From Geitlerinema sp. PCC 7407 (lineage in GTDB: Bacteria; Cyanobacteriota; Cyanobacteriia; PCC-7407): DNA of 64,000 nucleotides. The stretch covers positions 4,617,112 through 4,681,111 of the forward strand of contig NC_019703.1 of the NCBI RefSeq assembly GCF_000317045.1, read 5' to 3'. The number at the start of each line of letters is the position of its first letter. The first letter of the stretch is position 1. The notes below the pieces were generated by a model. It saw nothing but the letters and a program-made list of their open reading frames with translations, had not been told where the DNA came from and ran no database searches. Shown here in pieces: positions 54,439 to 63,794 of the stretch. The position numbers and the translations under genes are program-made.

Positions 54439-56346
54439 ATGACTGACACTGTTCTCAACGTTCGCAATCTGAAAGTTGAATTTGTCCTCGACTCCCGCCG
54501 CGTTCAAGCCGTCGACGACATCTCCTTTCAGGTCCAGCGAGGCCAAACTTTGGGCATTGTGGGCGAATCTGGCTCTGGTAAATCGGTGACAGCCCTCGCG
54601 CTGCTGGGACTGGTGCCCAGCCCTGGCCGCGTCACCAGCGGCGAAATTCTGTTTCAAGGATCGAGCGGCGAGCCGATTAATCTGCGCAGCCTTTCTGAGG
54701 AGCAGCGTCAGCAGTACCGGGGCGGCGAGGTTGCCATGATTTTCCAGGAGCCCCTGAGCTCCCTCAATCCGGTTTTTACCTGCGGCTACCAGCTCACCGA
54801 GGCGATCTTGCAGCACCATCCCCTGCCCAAGGCAGAGGCCGAGCGACGGGCGATCGCCCTTTTGCAAGAGGTCAAGCTGCTGGCCAGCGACGAAGACCTG
54901 GCCCAGCGCCTACGGGAAAGCCACACCGACAGGCCTCCTTCTGAACAGGCGATCGCCGAGATCGTCGAGCAGCAAAAGCAGGCCCTCTTGCAGCGCTATC
55001 CCCACGAGCTGTCGGGCGGCCAGCTCCAGCGGGTCATGATCGCCATGGCCCTAGCCGGCAACCCCTCTTTGCTGATCGCCGACGAGCCCACCACGGCGCT
55101 GGATGTGACGGTCCAGGCCCGCATTCTCGATCTGCTGCGCGAACTGCGCGATCGCCGGGGCATGTCAATTATTTTCGTGACCCACGACCTGGGGCTGATT
55201 GCCGACATCGCCGACAGCATCGCCGTCATGTACCAGGGCAAACTCGTGGAGCTCGGCTCGGTTTGGGACATTTTCTCCCAGCCCCAGCACCCCTACACCA
55301 AGGGCCTGCTGACCTGTCGGCCCCGTCCCGATCGCCGTCTGCGCCGCTTGCCCACCGTGGCAGACTTCATGGAAACGGTCACCACCCCCGACGGTCATCT
55401 CGAAATCCGCGAAAAGTCGCTAGATGTTGAGACGGCGCTCCACCAGGACGACATCAGCGACGCCGAGGTCCAGCAGCGCCTCGCCGATCTCGGCCAGCGA
55501 TCGCCCCTGATCGCCGTACGCAACCTGAAGGTCGGCTTCCCGGTCAAAGGCCTCCTCGGCACCACCCAGCGCTACACCATGGCCGTCAATGACGTCTCCT
55601 TCGACATCTATCCCGGCGAAACCCTGGGACTGGTGGGAGAGTCGGGCTGCGGCAAAACCACCCTCGCCCGGACCCTGCTGCGGCTTGTGCAGCCGATGAG
55701 CGGCCAGATTGTCTTTGAGGGGCGCGACGTGCTGACCCTGGAGGGCAAGGCGCTCCAGGAGGTCCGGCGCAACATGCAAATTGTCTTCCAGGACCCCTTC
55801 AGCTCCCTCGATCCCCGGATGAGCATCGGGGCCGCCATTGTGGAGCCCCTGCGCATTCACGGCATTCACCGCCGCCACGCCAAGCCCCGCCAGCACCTGC
55901 GGGAGCGCGCGGCCTACCTCCTCGACAAAGTGGGCCTAGAGCCGGCCTGGATGAATCGCTATCCCCACGAGTTTTCGGGGGGCCAGCGCCAGCGGATCTG
56001 CATTGCCCGCGCCCTGGCCCTCAATCCGCAGTTCATTATTTGCGATGAGTCTGTGTCGGCGCTGGACGTCTCGGTACAGGCCCAGGTGCTCAATTTGCTC
56101 AAGGCGCTGCAAAGCGAGTTTGGCTTGACCTATATCTTCATTTCCCACGATCTGAGCGTGGTCAAGTTTATGAGCGATCGCATTATGGTGATGAATCGAG
56201 GCCGCATTGAAGAGATTGGGCCAGCGGACAGCATCTACCGCGAGCCCAAAGAGGCCTATACACGCCAGCTCATTTCAGCGATTCCGGTGGGCAGCCTGGA
56301 GCAAATTCGCGATCGCCAAGCCCAGCGAGGGACGATCGCCAGCTAA
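54439..56346 (+). CDS. double ABC transporter ATP-binding protein (DppD-DppF type fusion)
   Basis: 635 residues, two complete ABC ATPases of the peptide/nickel importer family in one chain. Half 1 (about 5-260): [43 protein letters not shown]. Half 2 (about 355-625): [31 protein letters not shown], and Walker [12 protein letters not shown], with S in place of the common P. It powers import of peptides or similar solutes with permeases and a binding protein that are not in the window. ATG at 54439; no close ribosome site was seen. Confidence 0.95.
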   Translation: MTDTVLNVRNLKVEFVLDSRRVQAVDDISFQVQRGQTLGIVGESGSGKSVTALALLGLVPSPGRVTSGEILFQGSSGEPINLRSLSEEQRQQYRGGEVAMIFQEPLSSLNPVFTCGYQLTEAILQHHPLPKAEAERRAIALLQEVKLLASDEDLAQRLRESHTDRPPSEQAIAEIVEQQKQALLQRYPHELSGGQLQRVMIAMALAGNPSLLIADEPTTALDVTVQARILDLLRELRDRRGMSIIFVTHDLGLIADIADSIAVMYQGKLVELGSVWDIFSQPQHPYTKGLLTCRPRPDRRLRRLPTVADFMETVTTPDGHLEIREKSLDVETALHQDDISDAEVQQRLADLGQRSPLIAVRNLKVGFPVKGLLGTTQRYTMAVNDVSFDIYPGETLGLVGESGCGKTTLARTLLRLVQPMSGQIVFEGRDVLTLEGKALQEVRRNMQIVFQDPFSSLDPRMSIGAAIVEPLRIHGIHRRHAKPRQHLRERAAYLLDKVGLEPAWMNRYPHEFSGGQRQRICIARALALNPQFIICDESVSALDVSVQAQVLNLLKALQSEFGLTYIFISHDLSVVKFMSDRIMVMNRGRIEEIGPADSIYREPKEAYTRQLISAIPVGSLEQIRDRQAQRGTIAS

Positions 56347-56363
56347 GTGGCTGGTCAGAATAG

Positions 56364-56377
56364 GTAACAAAAATTAC
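56364..56377 (+). promoter_or_regulatory. GTA-N8-TAC palindrome (NtcA consensus)
   Basis: GTAACAAAAATTAC followed by C gives an exact GTA-N8-TAC match to the binding site of the nitrogen regulator NtcA. It lies about 300 nt upstream of the histidine kinase start and 18 nt after the ABC gene stop. A TAN3T -10 element is not at the standard 22-nt spacing (nearest TAGCAT is about 59 nt on), so function is uncertain. Confidence 0.4.
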
Positions 56378-56672
56378 CGTTCAATCACGCAAGTATGAAC
56401 CCTTGTTGCCAGGTGGTCTCGTAGAAACGCCGTTGTTAGCATAATGGGATTTGGAGAAGCTAGCAGATGGAACCTTAAGCAGCCGTGTTGTCTAGAGCGA
56501 TCGCTGCAACAGCTCTATACCCCCTCAAGGTCTGCTGTCAGATGCCGACCTTTCGTTTTACCCAGGCTTTTGCTGTGGGAATGGATCAACTGCGATGGGT
56601 GTGCTTTCCTCTCCTTGGTTTCCCAAATTCTTTTCTCGCCAAAAGCGACCATCGTTTTACAGGACAGGGCCC

Positions 56673-58514
56673 ATGCTACCAAAGCACGTGATTTGGTCTG
56701 TGGTCATCCTGTGTGTAGCCCCGTCACTGCTTCACCTCGCGGGCGTTGACTTTGGGACGCGATCGCCTGTCGTGACGCCTGAGGACTGGGCAGGTTTGTC
56801 GCCCGCAGCGATCTCAGACCAGCTGCACCATTCTCTCCGGGGCAGCTTCACCCACACCCTTTTGGAGTGGAGCGCTGTTTGTGCGGCGATTTTTACGGCG
56901 GTGCTGGCTTTTTCCCACTTCAGCATCAAGCGCGATGTGACCACGCCGATCATTGGGGTCGCGCTGCTGTGCGCGGGGGCGATGGATGCTTTTCACGTTC
57001 TAGCAGCCGATCGCTTCATCAGCGCGGGGGCAAACAATCAAGACTTGGTCCCCTTCACGTGGGCAATCTGCCGCCTAGGCAATGCCCTGCTGACGATCAT
57101 CGGCGTGAGCTTGTTTTTGGGCTGGAAACCGAAGCGGTGGCAGGGCAGTTTTCCCCTGATGGCCGGGGTGAGCGTCTGTTTTATTGCGGCGGCCTATGCG
57201 GTGCTCCACGCCTGCGCGACCAGCAGTCAGCTCCCGGTGACGATGTTCCCCAATGCGCTGATTCGGCGACCGTGGGATGTGATACCCCTGGTGCTTTTTT
57301 TGGTAGCAGGGATTTTTATCTATCCAAGATTTTATCGTCGCTATCCCAGTATTTTCTCGAGTGCGCTGGTGGTGAGTACGCTGCCCAATGCGGTGACTCA
57401 GATGCACATGGCGTTTGGATCGGCAGAGCTTTTTGACAATGATTTCAATATTGGCCACTTTTTGAAGGTGGTGGCGTACTTAGTTCCCCTGACTGGCTTG
57501 GTGATCGATTATACCTACACTCACGATCAGGTTCGACGCACCAACGAACGCCTGATCCAAGAGGTGGAGGAGCGGGAGCGGGCGCAGCAGACGCTGCTGG
57601 CCAGCGAGGCCCAGGAACGGGAGCGATCGCAGCAACTCTCGGAGGCGCTACAGCACTTGCAGACGACCCAGGCCCAGCTGATCCAGAGTGAGAAGATGTC
57701 GAGCTTGGGCCAGCTGGTGGCGGGGGTGGCCCACGAGATTAATAATCCGGTGAATTTTATTCACGGCAATCTGTACCACGCTCGTCAGTACACAGAGGAT
57801 CTGCTGTCTCTGGTCGATCTCTACGAGGTGCACTGTCAGACGGCGCACCCGGCGATCGCGGACAAGCTTGAGGAGATTGATCTGCCGTTCATCCGCAAGG
57901 ATTTGCCGAGGCTGCTGAGCTCGATGCAGGTGGGGGCGGACCGGATTCGGGAAATTGTGCGATCGCTGAGGATTTTTTCGAGGCTCGATGAGGCGGAGGT
58001 CAAAGAGGTCGATATTCACGAAGGCATCGACAGTACGCTGACAATTTTGCAAAACCGCATGAAGACGCGATCGGGCCATCCGGGTATCACGGTGGTCCGG
58101 GAATACGGGGATTTGCCAGCGGTGGAGTGCTACGCGGGCCAGCTCAATCAGGTATTTATGAACCTCTTGAGCAATGCCATCGATGCCCTTGATGAGTCGA
58201 TCAGCCGCCGATCGCCGGAGGAGGTTCAGGCCCAGCCGCCGACGATTCGCATCCGCACCGAGAGGGGGACAGGCGATCGCGTGGTGATTCACATCAGCGA
58301 CAACGGCCCGGGTTTGTCAGCGATCGCTGAAGAACGGATTTTCAATCCCTTTTTCACCACCAAACCGGTGGGACAGGGCACTGGCCTAGGTTTATCGATC
58401 AGCTACAAAATTATCACTGAAACCCATCGCGGCTCTTTGCGCTGTGTCTCCCAGCCCGGTCAGGGCGCGGATTTTGTGATCGAGCTGCCGCTTCGCCAGT
58501 ATGTTTTGGCCTAG
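56673..58514 (+). CDS. sensor histidine kinase with MASE3-like membrane sensor
   Basis: 613 residues from the ATG at 56673 (an upstream ATG at 56595 adds 26 residues). About seven TM helices with MASE3-like signatures (HTLLEWSAVCAAIFTAVLAF, FTWAICRLGNALLTIIGVSL) form the sensor. A coiled coil (RRTNERLIQEVEERERAQQT) leads to a HisKA-type domain with phospho-His in VAHEINNPVNFIHGNL, then HATPase_c (NLLSNAIDALDES, ISDNGPGL, GTGLGLSISYKI). The HEINNP variant is common in cyanobacteria. No response regulator is adjacent. Confidence 0.88.
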   Translation: MLPKHVIWSVVILCVAPSLLHLAGVDFGTRSPVVTPEDWAGLSPAAISDQLHHSLRGSFTHTLLEWSAVCAAIFTAVLAFSHFSIKRDVTTPIIGVALLCAGAMDAFHVLAADRFISAGANNQDLVPFTWAICRLGNALLTIIGVSLFLGWKPKRWQGSFPLMAGVSVCFIAAAYAVLHACATSSQLPVTMFPNALIRRPWDVIPLVLFLVAGIFIYPRFYRRYPSIFSSALVVSTLPNAVTQMHMAFGSAELFDNDFNIGHFLKVVAYLVPLTGLVIDYTYTHDQVRRTNERLIQEVEERERAQQTLLASEAQERERSQQLSEALQHLQTTQAQLIQSEKMSSLGQLVAGVAHEINNPVNFIHGNLYHARQYTEDLLSLVDLYEVHCQTAHPAIADKLEEIDLPFIRKDLPRLLSSMQVGADRIREIVRSLRIFSRLDEAEVKEVDIHEGIDSTLTILQNRMKTRSGHPGITVVREYGDLPAVECYAGQLNQVFMNLLSNAIDALDESISRRSPEEVQAQPPTIRIRTERGTGDRVVIHISDNGPGLSAIAEERIFNPFFTTKPVGQGTGLGLSISYKIITETHRGSLRCVSQPGQGADFVIELPLRQYVLA

Positions 58515-58869
58515 GGGGATGGGCGATCGTCTCTGCCAAAATGACGATCGCCGCTTCTCGGCAAGGATGCTACACTCCAAAAAACCGTTCAACAGTAAGT
58601 CAGCCTAATCCAAGCTCAGCTGCTTTTGTTCTAGCAGCGCCCCTTGGAGCGGAGGAACCACCTTTTGGGGCTTATCGCTGGTTGCCCCCTGTCCTTGCAG
58701 ACAGGCCAATCAGGAAGAGCATCTCTCAGCTCTCGCCCGTCAGCTAACTCCGTAGGCCTTGAGAGGAGACTGAAGGATCAGCATTTTGCCAATGCATTGA
58801 TCGTCAGTGTCCCAAACCGGTATCGAAGACGGTTCGTTTCGCTGTACCTGTTTCGCCTCTGATACTGAC
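58515..58869 (+). other. leader region of the NitT/TauT operon
   Basis: 355 nt. Its main content is the predicted c-di-AMP riboswitch at 58598-58762. Upstream are HIP1-rich sequences and a likely promoter around TACACT (58570), which could be a -10 box. After the riboswitch about 100 nt lead to the permease ATG. Confidence 0.5.
58598..58762 (+). promoter_or_regulatory. predicted c-di-AMP riboswitch (ydaO-yuaA type)
   Basis: The 3' part reads CTCTCAGCTCTCGCCCGTCAGCTAAC then TCCGTAGGC, nearly the family's signature (CAGCCCGAAUCCGUCAGCUAACCUCGUA-type). The 5' part contains the expected AATCC and GGAGCGGAGGAACCA elements, and GCCTA at 58603-58607 pairs with TAGGC at 58753-58757 to close helix P1. 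In this class ligand binding usually turns expression off. It precedes the ABC permease gene. Ends are approximate. The call is by eye and should be tested with the covariance model. Confidence 0.8.
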
Positions 58870-59718
58870 ATGCAAATCAATTTTGCTGCGATCGCCGTCG
58901 CAGGCCTTTCGGCTTGGCGGCGACTAAAACCGAGTTTGCTGCAAGAGACCGTTGTCCTGCCAGCGCTGGGCTTTGCGGGCGTTTTGGCCCTCTGGTGGGC
59001 GATCGCCCTTCTGCGTCCGGAGCTGATGCCCACGCCGCCGGAGGCCTTCGTCGCCAATCTGGACTATCTGCTGCATCCCTTCTATCGCCGGGGCCCCGGT
59101 GATGTGGGCATTGGCTGGCTGCTGCTGGCCAGCCTGCGGCGCGTGGTGCTGGGGTTCGGCTTGGCCACGCTGGTGGCGATTCCCCTGGGCTTTTTGGTGG
59201 GCATGTCCCGGCGCGCCATGCTGGCCCTCAATCCCCTAATTCAGATTTTCAAACCCGTCTCGCCCTTGGCCTGGCTGCCGATCGCCTTGGCCATTTTCAA
59301 CCTGGCAGAACCCTCGGCTATCTTTGTAATTTTTATTACATCGCTATGGCCGACCATCATCAACACGGCCCTGGGCGTCTCCAGCGTCTCCCAGGACTAC
59401 ATCGACGTGGCCCGCGTCCTCGAAATGCCCCGCTGGCGGCAAATTACCAAAATTATTTGGCCTGCCAGCTTGCCCTACATTTTCACGGGTCTGCGCATTA
59501 GCTTGGGCATCGCGTGGCTGGTGATCGTAGCGGTAGAAATGCTCACCGGAGGGCTCGGCATCGGCTTTTTTGTCTGGGACGAGTGGAATCGCCTGAATCT
59601 CAATTCGGTGTTTCTCGCCATTGTGATTATCGGCGTGACGGGGCTGCTGCTGGACTACGCCGTGAGCCGGATCCAGGCGCTGGTGACCCATCGAGCCGTC
59701 GCCCGCAGCAATTTCTAG
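58870..59718 (+). CDS. NitT/TauT (NrtB-like) ABC transporter permease
   Basis: 282 residues, six TM helices, BPD-type permease of the nitrate/sulfonate/taurine/bicarbonate group. The loop that meets the ATPase (EAA-like) is DYIDVARVLEMPRWRQITKI with IIWPASLPYIFTGLRISLGI. It starts at the ATG at 58870 (MQINFAAIAV); an earlier in-frame start at 58807 is possible. It is first in a permease-SBP-ATPase operon, an order unlike the nrtABCD clusters. The substrate is not resolved: nitrate, nitrite, cyanate, bicarbonate or sulfonate. Confidence 0.93.
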   Translation: MQINFAAIAVAGLSAWRRLKPSLLQETVVLPALGFAGVLALWWAIALLRPELMPTPPEAFVANLDYLLHPFYRRGPGDVGIGWLLLASLRRVVLGFGLATLVAIPLGFLVGMSRRAMLALNPLIQIFKPVSPLAWLPIALAIFNLAEPSAIFVIFITSLWPTIINTALGVSSVSQDYIDVARVLEMPRWRQITKIIWPASLPYIFTGLRISLGIAWLVIVAVEMLTGGLGIGFFVWDEWNRLNLNSVFLAIVIIGVTGLLLDYAVSRIQALVTHRAVARSNF

Positions 59719-59860
59719 CTTCTAGCTTGCAAGCAATTCTTTCATCCCCTACGGGGGGCGATCGCGGACTGATCCGCTGCGCCTTCGGTTTCCTGAGCCT
59801 GTGGCTTTGCCGAGGAAATCAAGGCCTCCGCTTCCCGTTTTCACTTTTTGAGTTTTTGCC

Positions 59861-61291
59861 ATGAATCATCGTCTTGTTAGCTCGATGAGCCGGCGGTCTT
59901 TCTTGAGCTTGATGGGGACAGCCGCCGCTGGGACTGCGCTGGCCTCCTGCGGCCCTCTGCTCAGCCGCAACCCTGACCCCGCCGACGTTGCCCAGGTGGA
60001 GCCGGTCGTCAACCCTGGGGATCTGGAGAAACCCAACCTCACCATCGGCTATGTGCCCGTCAATGACTGCGCGCCCTTCGCGATCGCCTGGAAAAAAGGC
60101 TTCTTTCGCAAATACGGCCTCACCGTCACCCTCAACCGCGAAGCGAGCTGGGCTACCTCCCGCGACGGCGTAATTTTTGGGCGGACCGACGCCGCCCCCG
60201 TCGTCTCCGGTGCTGTCACCAATGCCCGCATCGGGGCTGAGGGGGCGCGCCATGCCCCCCTGTGCGCCGCCATGACCATCCACCGCCATGGCAACGCCCT
60301 CACCTTCAACCGGGGCCTCTGGGACGCCGGGGTCCGCCCCTGGCGCGAATACAGCGGCAACCTAGAGGCCTTTGGGCAGGATCTGCGGCAGTACTTCTCG
60401 TCTCTGCCCACGGATCAGCGCGTTCTTGCTGTCGTTCTCAGCTCCTCGATCTACGAGTACTTTGTGCGCTACCTGACCGCTGCCGCAGGCCTCGACCCCA
60501 GCCGCGACTTCCGCATGATCGTGATTCCGCCGCCCCAGATGGTCAGCAATGTCCGCATTGGGGCGATGCAGGGCTACATGGTGGCCGAGCCGTGGAACAG
60601 CCGCGCCACCCGGCCCCTGGGCAAGGGGACTGAGGGCGTGGGCTTTACCTTTGCCCAGGGCAAGGAGCTGTGGCGAGGCCACCCAGACCGGCTGCTGGGG
60701 GTGATGGAGTCCTTCATTGAAGAAAATCCCAAAACCTATCGATCGCTGGTCAAGGCGCTGATCGAGGCTTGCCAGTACTGTGGTCGGCCCGAGAATCAGG
60801 CGGAGGTGGCCCGCATCGTGTCTGAGCGCTCCTTCACCGGTGCTAAGGAAATCTTTACCCGTCCGGCCCTGGTGGGCGAGTACCACTACGGCGGCTTTGA
60901 CGGGGTCGAGCGGATCGATCGCACGGGAGACAGCACCCTCTTTTTTGACCTGCCGCCCGGCCTGAGCGACATTCCCGGCGATCACTCCACGTTTTTGTGG
61001 CAGTCCGAGAGCCTGTGGCTGGTCACCCAGGCGGCTCGCTGGGGCCAGATTTCGGAGATTCCGCGCGATGCCGAGGCGCTGGCCCGCAAGGCTTGGCGCA
61101 GCGACCTCTACCGGGAAATCGCCACCGAGATGGACATTCCCTGCCCTACGGAGGACTACAAGGTGGAGCCAGCTCAGGTCTTCATTGACCAAAAAGCGTT
61201 CGATCCGAGCGATCTGAGCGGCTATCTCAACAGTTTTGAGATTCGCGCCTCAGCGCCCCAGCAGTTTGGCCTGAGAACCACGCGCCTTTAG
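59861..61291 (+). CDS. NrtA/CmpA-like solute-binding protein with Tat-type lipoprotein signal
   Basis: 476 residues. The N-terminus has a twin-arginine motif SRRSFLSLMGTAAAGTALAS followed by a Cys in a lipobox (ALAS|CGP), so it is predicted to be exported folded and lipid-anchored. The body matches the NrtA/CmpA/SsuA family: LTIGYVPVNDCAPFAIAWKK, GFFRKYGLTVTL, AAMTIHRHGNALTFNRGLWD and GYMVAEPWNSRATR. Compared with typical NrtA the ligand-contact loop reads NDCAPFA, so the substrate may differ. Gap of 142 nt from the permease gene, mostly without signal. Confidence 0.92.
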   Translation: MNHRLVSSMSRRSFLSLMGTAAAGTALASCGPLLSRNPDPADVAQVEPVVNPGDLEKPNLTIGYVPVNDCAPFAIAWKKGFFRKYGLTVTLNREASWATSRDGVIFGRTDAAPVVSGAVTNARIGAEGARHAPLCAAMTIHRHGNALTFNRGLWDAGVRPWREYSGNLEAFGQDLRQYFSSLPTDQRVLAVVLSSSIYEYFVRYLTAAAGLDPSRDFRMIVIPPPQMVSNVRIGAMQGYMVAEPWNSRATRPLGKGTEGVGFTFAQGKELWRGHPDRLLGVMESFIEENPKTYRSLVKALIEACQYCGRPENQAEVARIVSERSFTGAKEIFTRPALVGEYHYGGFDGVERIDRTGDSTLFFDLPPGLSDIPGDHSTFLWQSESLWLVTQAARWGQISEIPRDAEALARKAWRSDLYREIATEMDIPCPTEDYKVEPAQVFIDQKAFDPSDLSGYLNSFEIRASAPQQFGLRTTRL

Positions 61292-61365
61292 AGTTTTGAC
61301 CCTTTGCAACTTGGCCGTTTTGCGACGTTTTTTGTTTTGCCGTTTTTGTTTTGGTGGAGGTCCCC

Positions 61366-62208
61366 ATGACGAAATCTAGTTTGTCTACGCGCGATCGCGC
61401 TCAAAATGGAGCAGTGCATAACCCCGACGAGTTTCTGGTCATTGAGAATCTCATGAAGGCCTACCCCAAGCCCGGCGGGGGCCACCACGTGATCTTGGAC
61501 AACGTGAATCTCACGGTGGGCGCGGATGAGTTTATTTCGGTGATCGGTCACTCGGGCTGCGGCAAGTCGACCCTGCTCAAAATCGTGGCGGGATTGGAGC
61601 AGGCCAGCAGCGGGCGGGTGACCCTAGAAGGGCGTCCCATTCGCAAGCCCGGCGCAGAGCGGATGATGGTGTTTCAGCACTATTCGCTGCTGCCGTGGCT
61701 GACGGTGCGGGAGAATATCCGGCTGGCGGTAGATGAGGTGCTGACGTCGGCGAACCGCGCCGAAAAGGCGGCCATCGTCCAGGAGCACCTAGAGATGGTG
61801 AATCTGACGGCGGCGGCGGAGAAGTACCCAGACGAAATTTCGGGGGGGATGAAGCAGCGGGTGGGCATTGCCCGGGCGATCGCGATCCGGCCCAAGATGC
61901 TGCTGATGGACGAGCCCTTTGGCGCCCTCGACGCCCTAACGCGGGGCAAGCTCCAGCGCCAGGTGCTGGAGATCTGGGAGCAGCATCGGCAGGCGGTGAT
62001 GATGATTACCCACGATGTGGATGAGGCGCTGCTGATGTCGGATCGGATCGTGCTGATGACCAATGGTCCGGCGGCCCAGATTGGCGAGATCGTGACGGTG
62101 CCCTTTCCCCATCCGCGCGATCGCCAGCAGCTGCGGGAGTCACCGGAGTACTTCGAGCTGCGCAATCATTTGCTCAATTTCCTCGATCGCCACTTTGGGG
62201 CAGATTAA
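61366..62208 (+). CDS. NitT/TauT (NrtD-like) ABC transporter ATP-binding protein
   Basis: 280 residues. Walker A GHSGCGKSTLLKIVAG, Q-loop VFQHYSLLPWLTVREN, signature ISGGMKQRVGIARAIAI, Walker B LLMDEPFGALDALTR, and H-loop ITHDVDEALLMSDRI. The sequence style is that of NrtD/SsuB. A clear GGTGGAGG site precedes the ATG at 61366. It is the last gene of the permease-SBP-ATPase operon; unlike NrtC it lacks a fused binding-protein domain. Confidence 0.95.
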   Translation: MTKSSLSTRDRAQNGAVHNPDEFLVIENLMKAYPKPGGGHHVILDNVNLTVGADEFISVIGHSGCGKSTLLKIVAGLEQASSGRVTLEGRPIRKPGAERMMVFQHYSLLPWLTVRENIRLAVDEVLTSANRAEKAAIVQEHLEMVNLTAAAEKYPDEISGGMKQRVGIARAIAIRPKMLLMDEPFGALDALTRGKLQRQVLEIWEQHRQAVMMITHDVDEALLMSDRIVLMTNGPAAQIGEIVTVPFPHPRDRQQLRESPEYFELRNHLLNFLDRHFGAD

Positions 62209-62241
62209 GGGCGCAAAATTCAAGGCGAAAAATTCAAGCGT

Positions 62242-62973
62242 TCACGCCCGCTGCTGATGCAGACGACCATTGAGAACCTGGATCACCGGACAGTTGGACT
62301 GGCGAACCATTTGCTCGTCGTGAGTGGTCACGATGACGGTGACGCCCATCCGGTTGAGCTTTTTGAGGATCTGGATGACTTGCCAGGAGTTGTCGGGGTC
62401 CAGGTTGCCGGTGGGCTCGTCAGCCAGCAGGAGGGGCGGCATCCCGACGATGGCGCGAGCAATGCTGACGCGCTGCTGCTCGCCGCCCGACAGCTCGTGG
62501 GGGAAGCTGTCTGCTTTGTGCTGGAGACCGACCATTTTGAGGGTGGGGGTGAGGCGTCGCTCAATTTCGGCGCGGGTGTAGCCCTGGGCCCAGAGCACAA
62601 AGGCGATGTTTTCGGTCACGGTGCGGCGGGGCAGCAGCTTGTAGTCCTGAAAGACGATGCCCAAGCGCCGCCGAAACAGGGAAAGGCGATCGCCCCGCAG
62701 CTGGTTGACATTTACGCCGTCGACCCACACCTCGCCTTGGGTGGGGCGCTCTTCGGCGTACAGGAGCTTGAGCAAGGTGCTCTTGCCAGCGCCCGACGGC
62801 CCGGTGACGAACTGGAAGGAGCCTCGGGGCACTTCCCAGGTCACGTCGATCAGGCCCCGACTGCCGTTGGTGTAGCGCTTGGTGAGCCCCTTGAGCTGGA
62901 TCATGGGGGACGGGGACTGGGAGGCAGCGGCCTGGGCGGCGCTGGGAGCAGAACGGTCGAAGGAGACGGTCAT
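62242..62973 (-). CDS. ftsE: cell-division ABC ATPase FtsE
   Basis: 243 residues. Walker A GPSGAGKSTLLKLLY, Q-loop VFQDYKLLPRRTVTENIAF, signature LSGGEQQRVSIARAIVG, Walker B LLADEPTGNLD and HDEQMVR. These are FtsE hallmarks; with FtsX it couples septal peptidoglycan hydrolysis to division. An N-terminal ~25-residue Ala/Ser-rich extension is unusual. ftsX is not in the window. The open frame runs far upstream, but MTVSFDRSA is a sensible start. Confidence 0.92.
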   Translation of the reverse strand: MTVSFDRSAPSAAQAAASQSPSPMIQLKGLTKRYTNGSRGLIDVTWEVPRGSFQFVTGPSGAGKSTLLKLLYAEERPTQGEVWVDGVNVNQLRGDRLSLFRRRLGIVFQDYKLLPRRTVTENIAFVLWAQGYTRAEIERRLTPTLKMVGLQHKADSFPHELSGGEQQRVSIARAIVGMPPLLLADEPTGNLDPDNSWQVIQILKKLNRMGVTVIVTTHDEQMVRQSNCPVIQVLNGRLHQQRA

Positions 62974-63032
62974 ACGCAATGAGGAGATAGCGTGAGGGGC
63001 AAGGGGCGATCGCCTGCGGGCACCGGCAGCCC

Positions 63033-63794
63033 CTAGGGAGTGGATTGCCCAACAGTATGCCTGGGGAAGAGGCGATAGACCAAGGCCCGCCACGCAAACT
63101 TTGGTAACGCCCCCATGCGCCGCCAGCGCCAAGGTTCTTGGTACAGGCGGTACGCCCACTCTAGGTGGTACTTGCACAGCCACTGGGGCGCGCGGGCTTT
63201 GGTGCCAGACCAGATGTCGAAGCTGCCGCCCACGCCGATCCACAGCGCGTCGGGGCACAGATGGCGATGGGCCTGAATCCAGAATTCCTGACGCGGTACG
63301 CCGAGACCCACCAAAATAATTTTGGGCTGCTGAGCTTGGAGGGTCTGGGCCAGCGCTTCTTGCTCCTCGGCGGACAAAAAGCCGTGGGACGCTCCGGCGA
63401 TCGCCAGTCCCGGCAGCTCCTGGCGCAGGCGATCGCCCGCTTGCTCCGTCACCCCCGGCGCCCCGCCGTAGAAAAACACCGGCCACGCCTCCCCGCGCAG
63501 AGCCGCCTGGTGCAGCAGCGCCTTCGCTAGCTCGATCCCCGGACAGCGCTGGATGCGGCGACCTTGCAGCCGCAGGTACAGCACCACGCCCGCCCCGTCA
63601 GGCACCACTAGCTCCGCTTGGCGAATGATCTGGGCCAGCTCTGGGTTTTGCTCCGCCTGCATTGTCATTTCGGCATTGAGGGTCACCACCTGAGCCCCCC
63701 GGCCTGCTTGGGCCTGCTGGACCAGCCAGTCCAGGTAGTCGGTGGACAGATGCACGGGCACCCCCATCACTGGAAACTGCTGTAGTTCTGCCAT
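63033..63794 (-). CDS. WecG/TagA/CpsF family glycosyltransferase
   Basis: 253 residues. The GT26 signature is clear: VVTLNAEMTMQAEQNPELAQ, VVPDGAGVVLYLR, VFFYGGAPGVTEQA, ILVGLGVPRQEFWIQAHRHL and IGVGGSFDIWSGTKARAP. The family transfers a sugar (for example N-acetylmannosamine) to an undecaprenyl-linked acceptor for wall polymers or exopolysaccharide. It lies 60 nt upstream of ftsE on the same strand. Start at MAELQQFP; the frame is open to 63899. Confidence 0.92.
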   Translation of the reverse strand: MAELQQFPVMGVPVHLSTDYLDWLVQQAQAGRGAQVVTLNAEMTMQAEQNPELAQIIRQAELVVPDGAGVVLYLRLQGRRIQRCPGIELAKALLHQAALRGEAWPVFFYGGAPGVTEQAGDRLRQELPGLAIAGASHGFLSAEEQEALAQTLQAQQPKIILVGLGVPRQEFWIQAHRHLCPDALWIGVGGSFDIWSGTKARAPQWLCKYHLEWAYRLYQEPWRWRRMGALPKFAWRALVYRLFPRHTVGQSTP

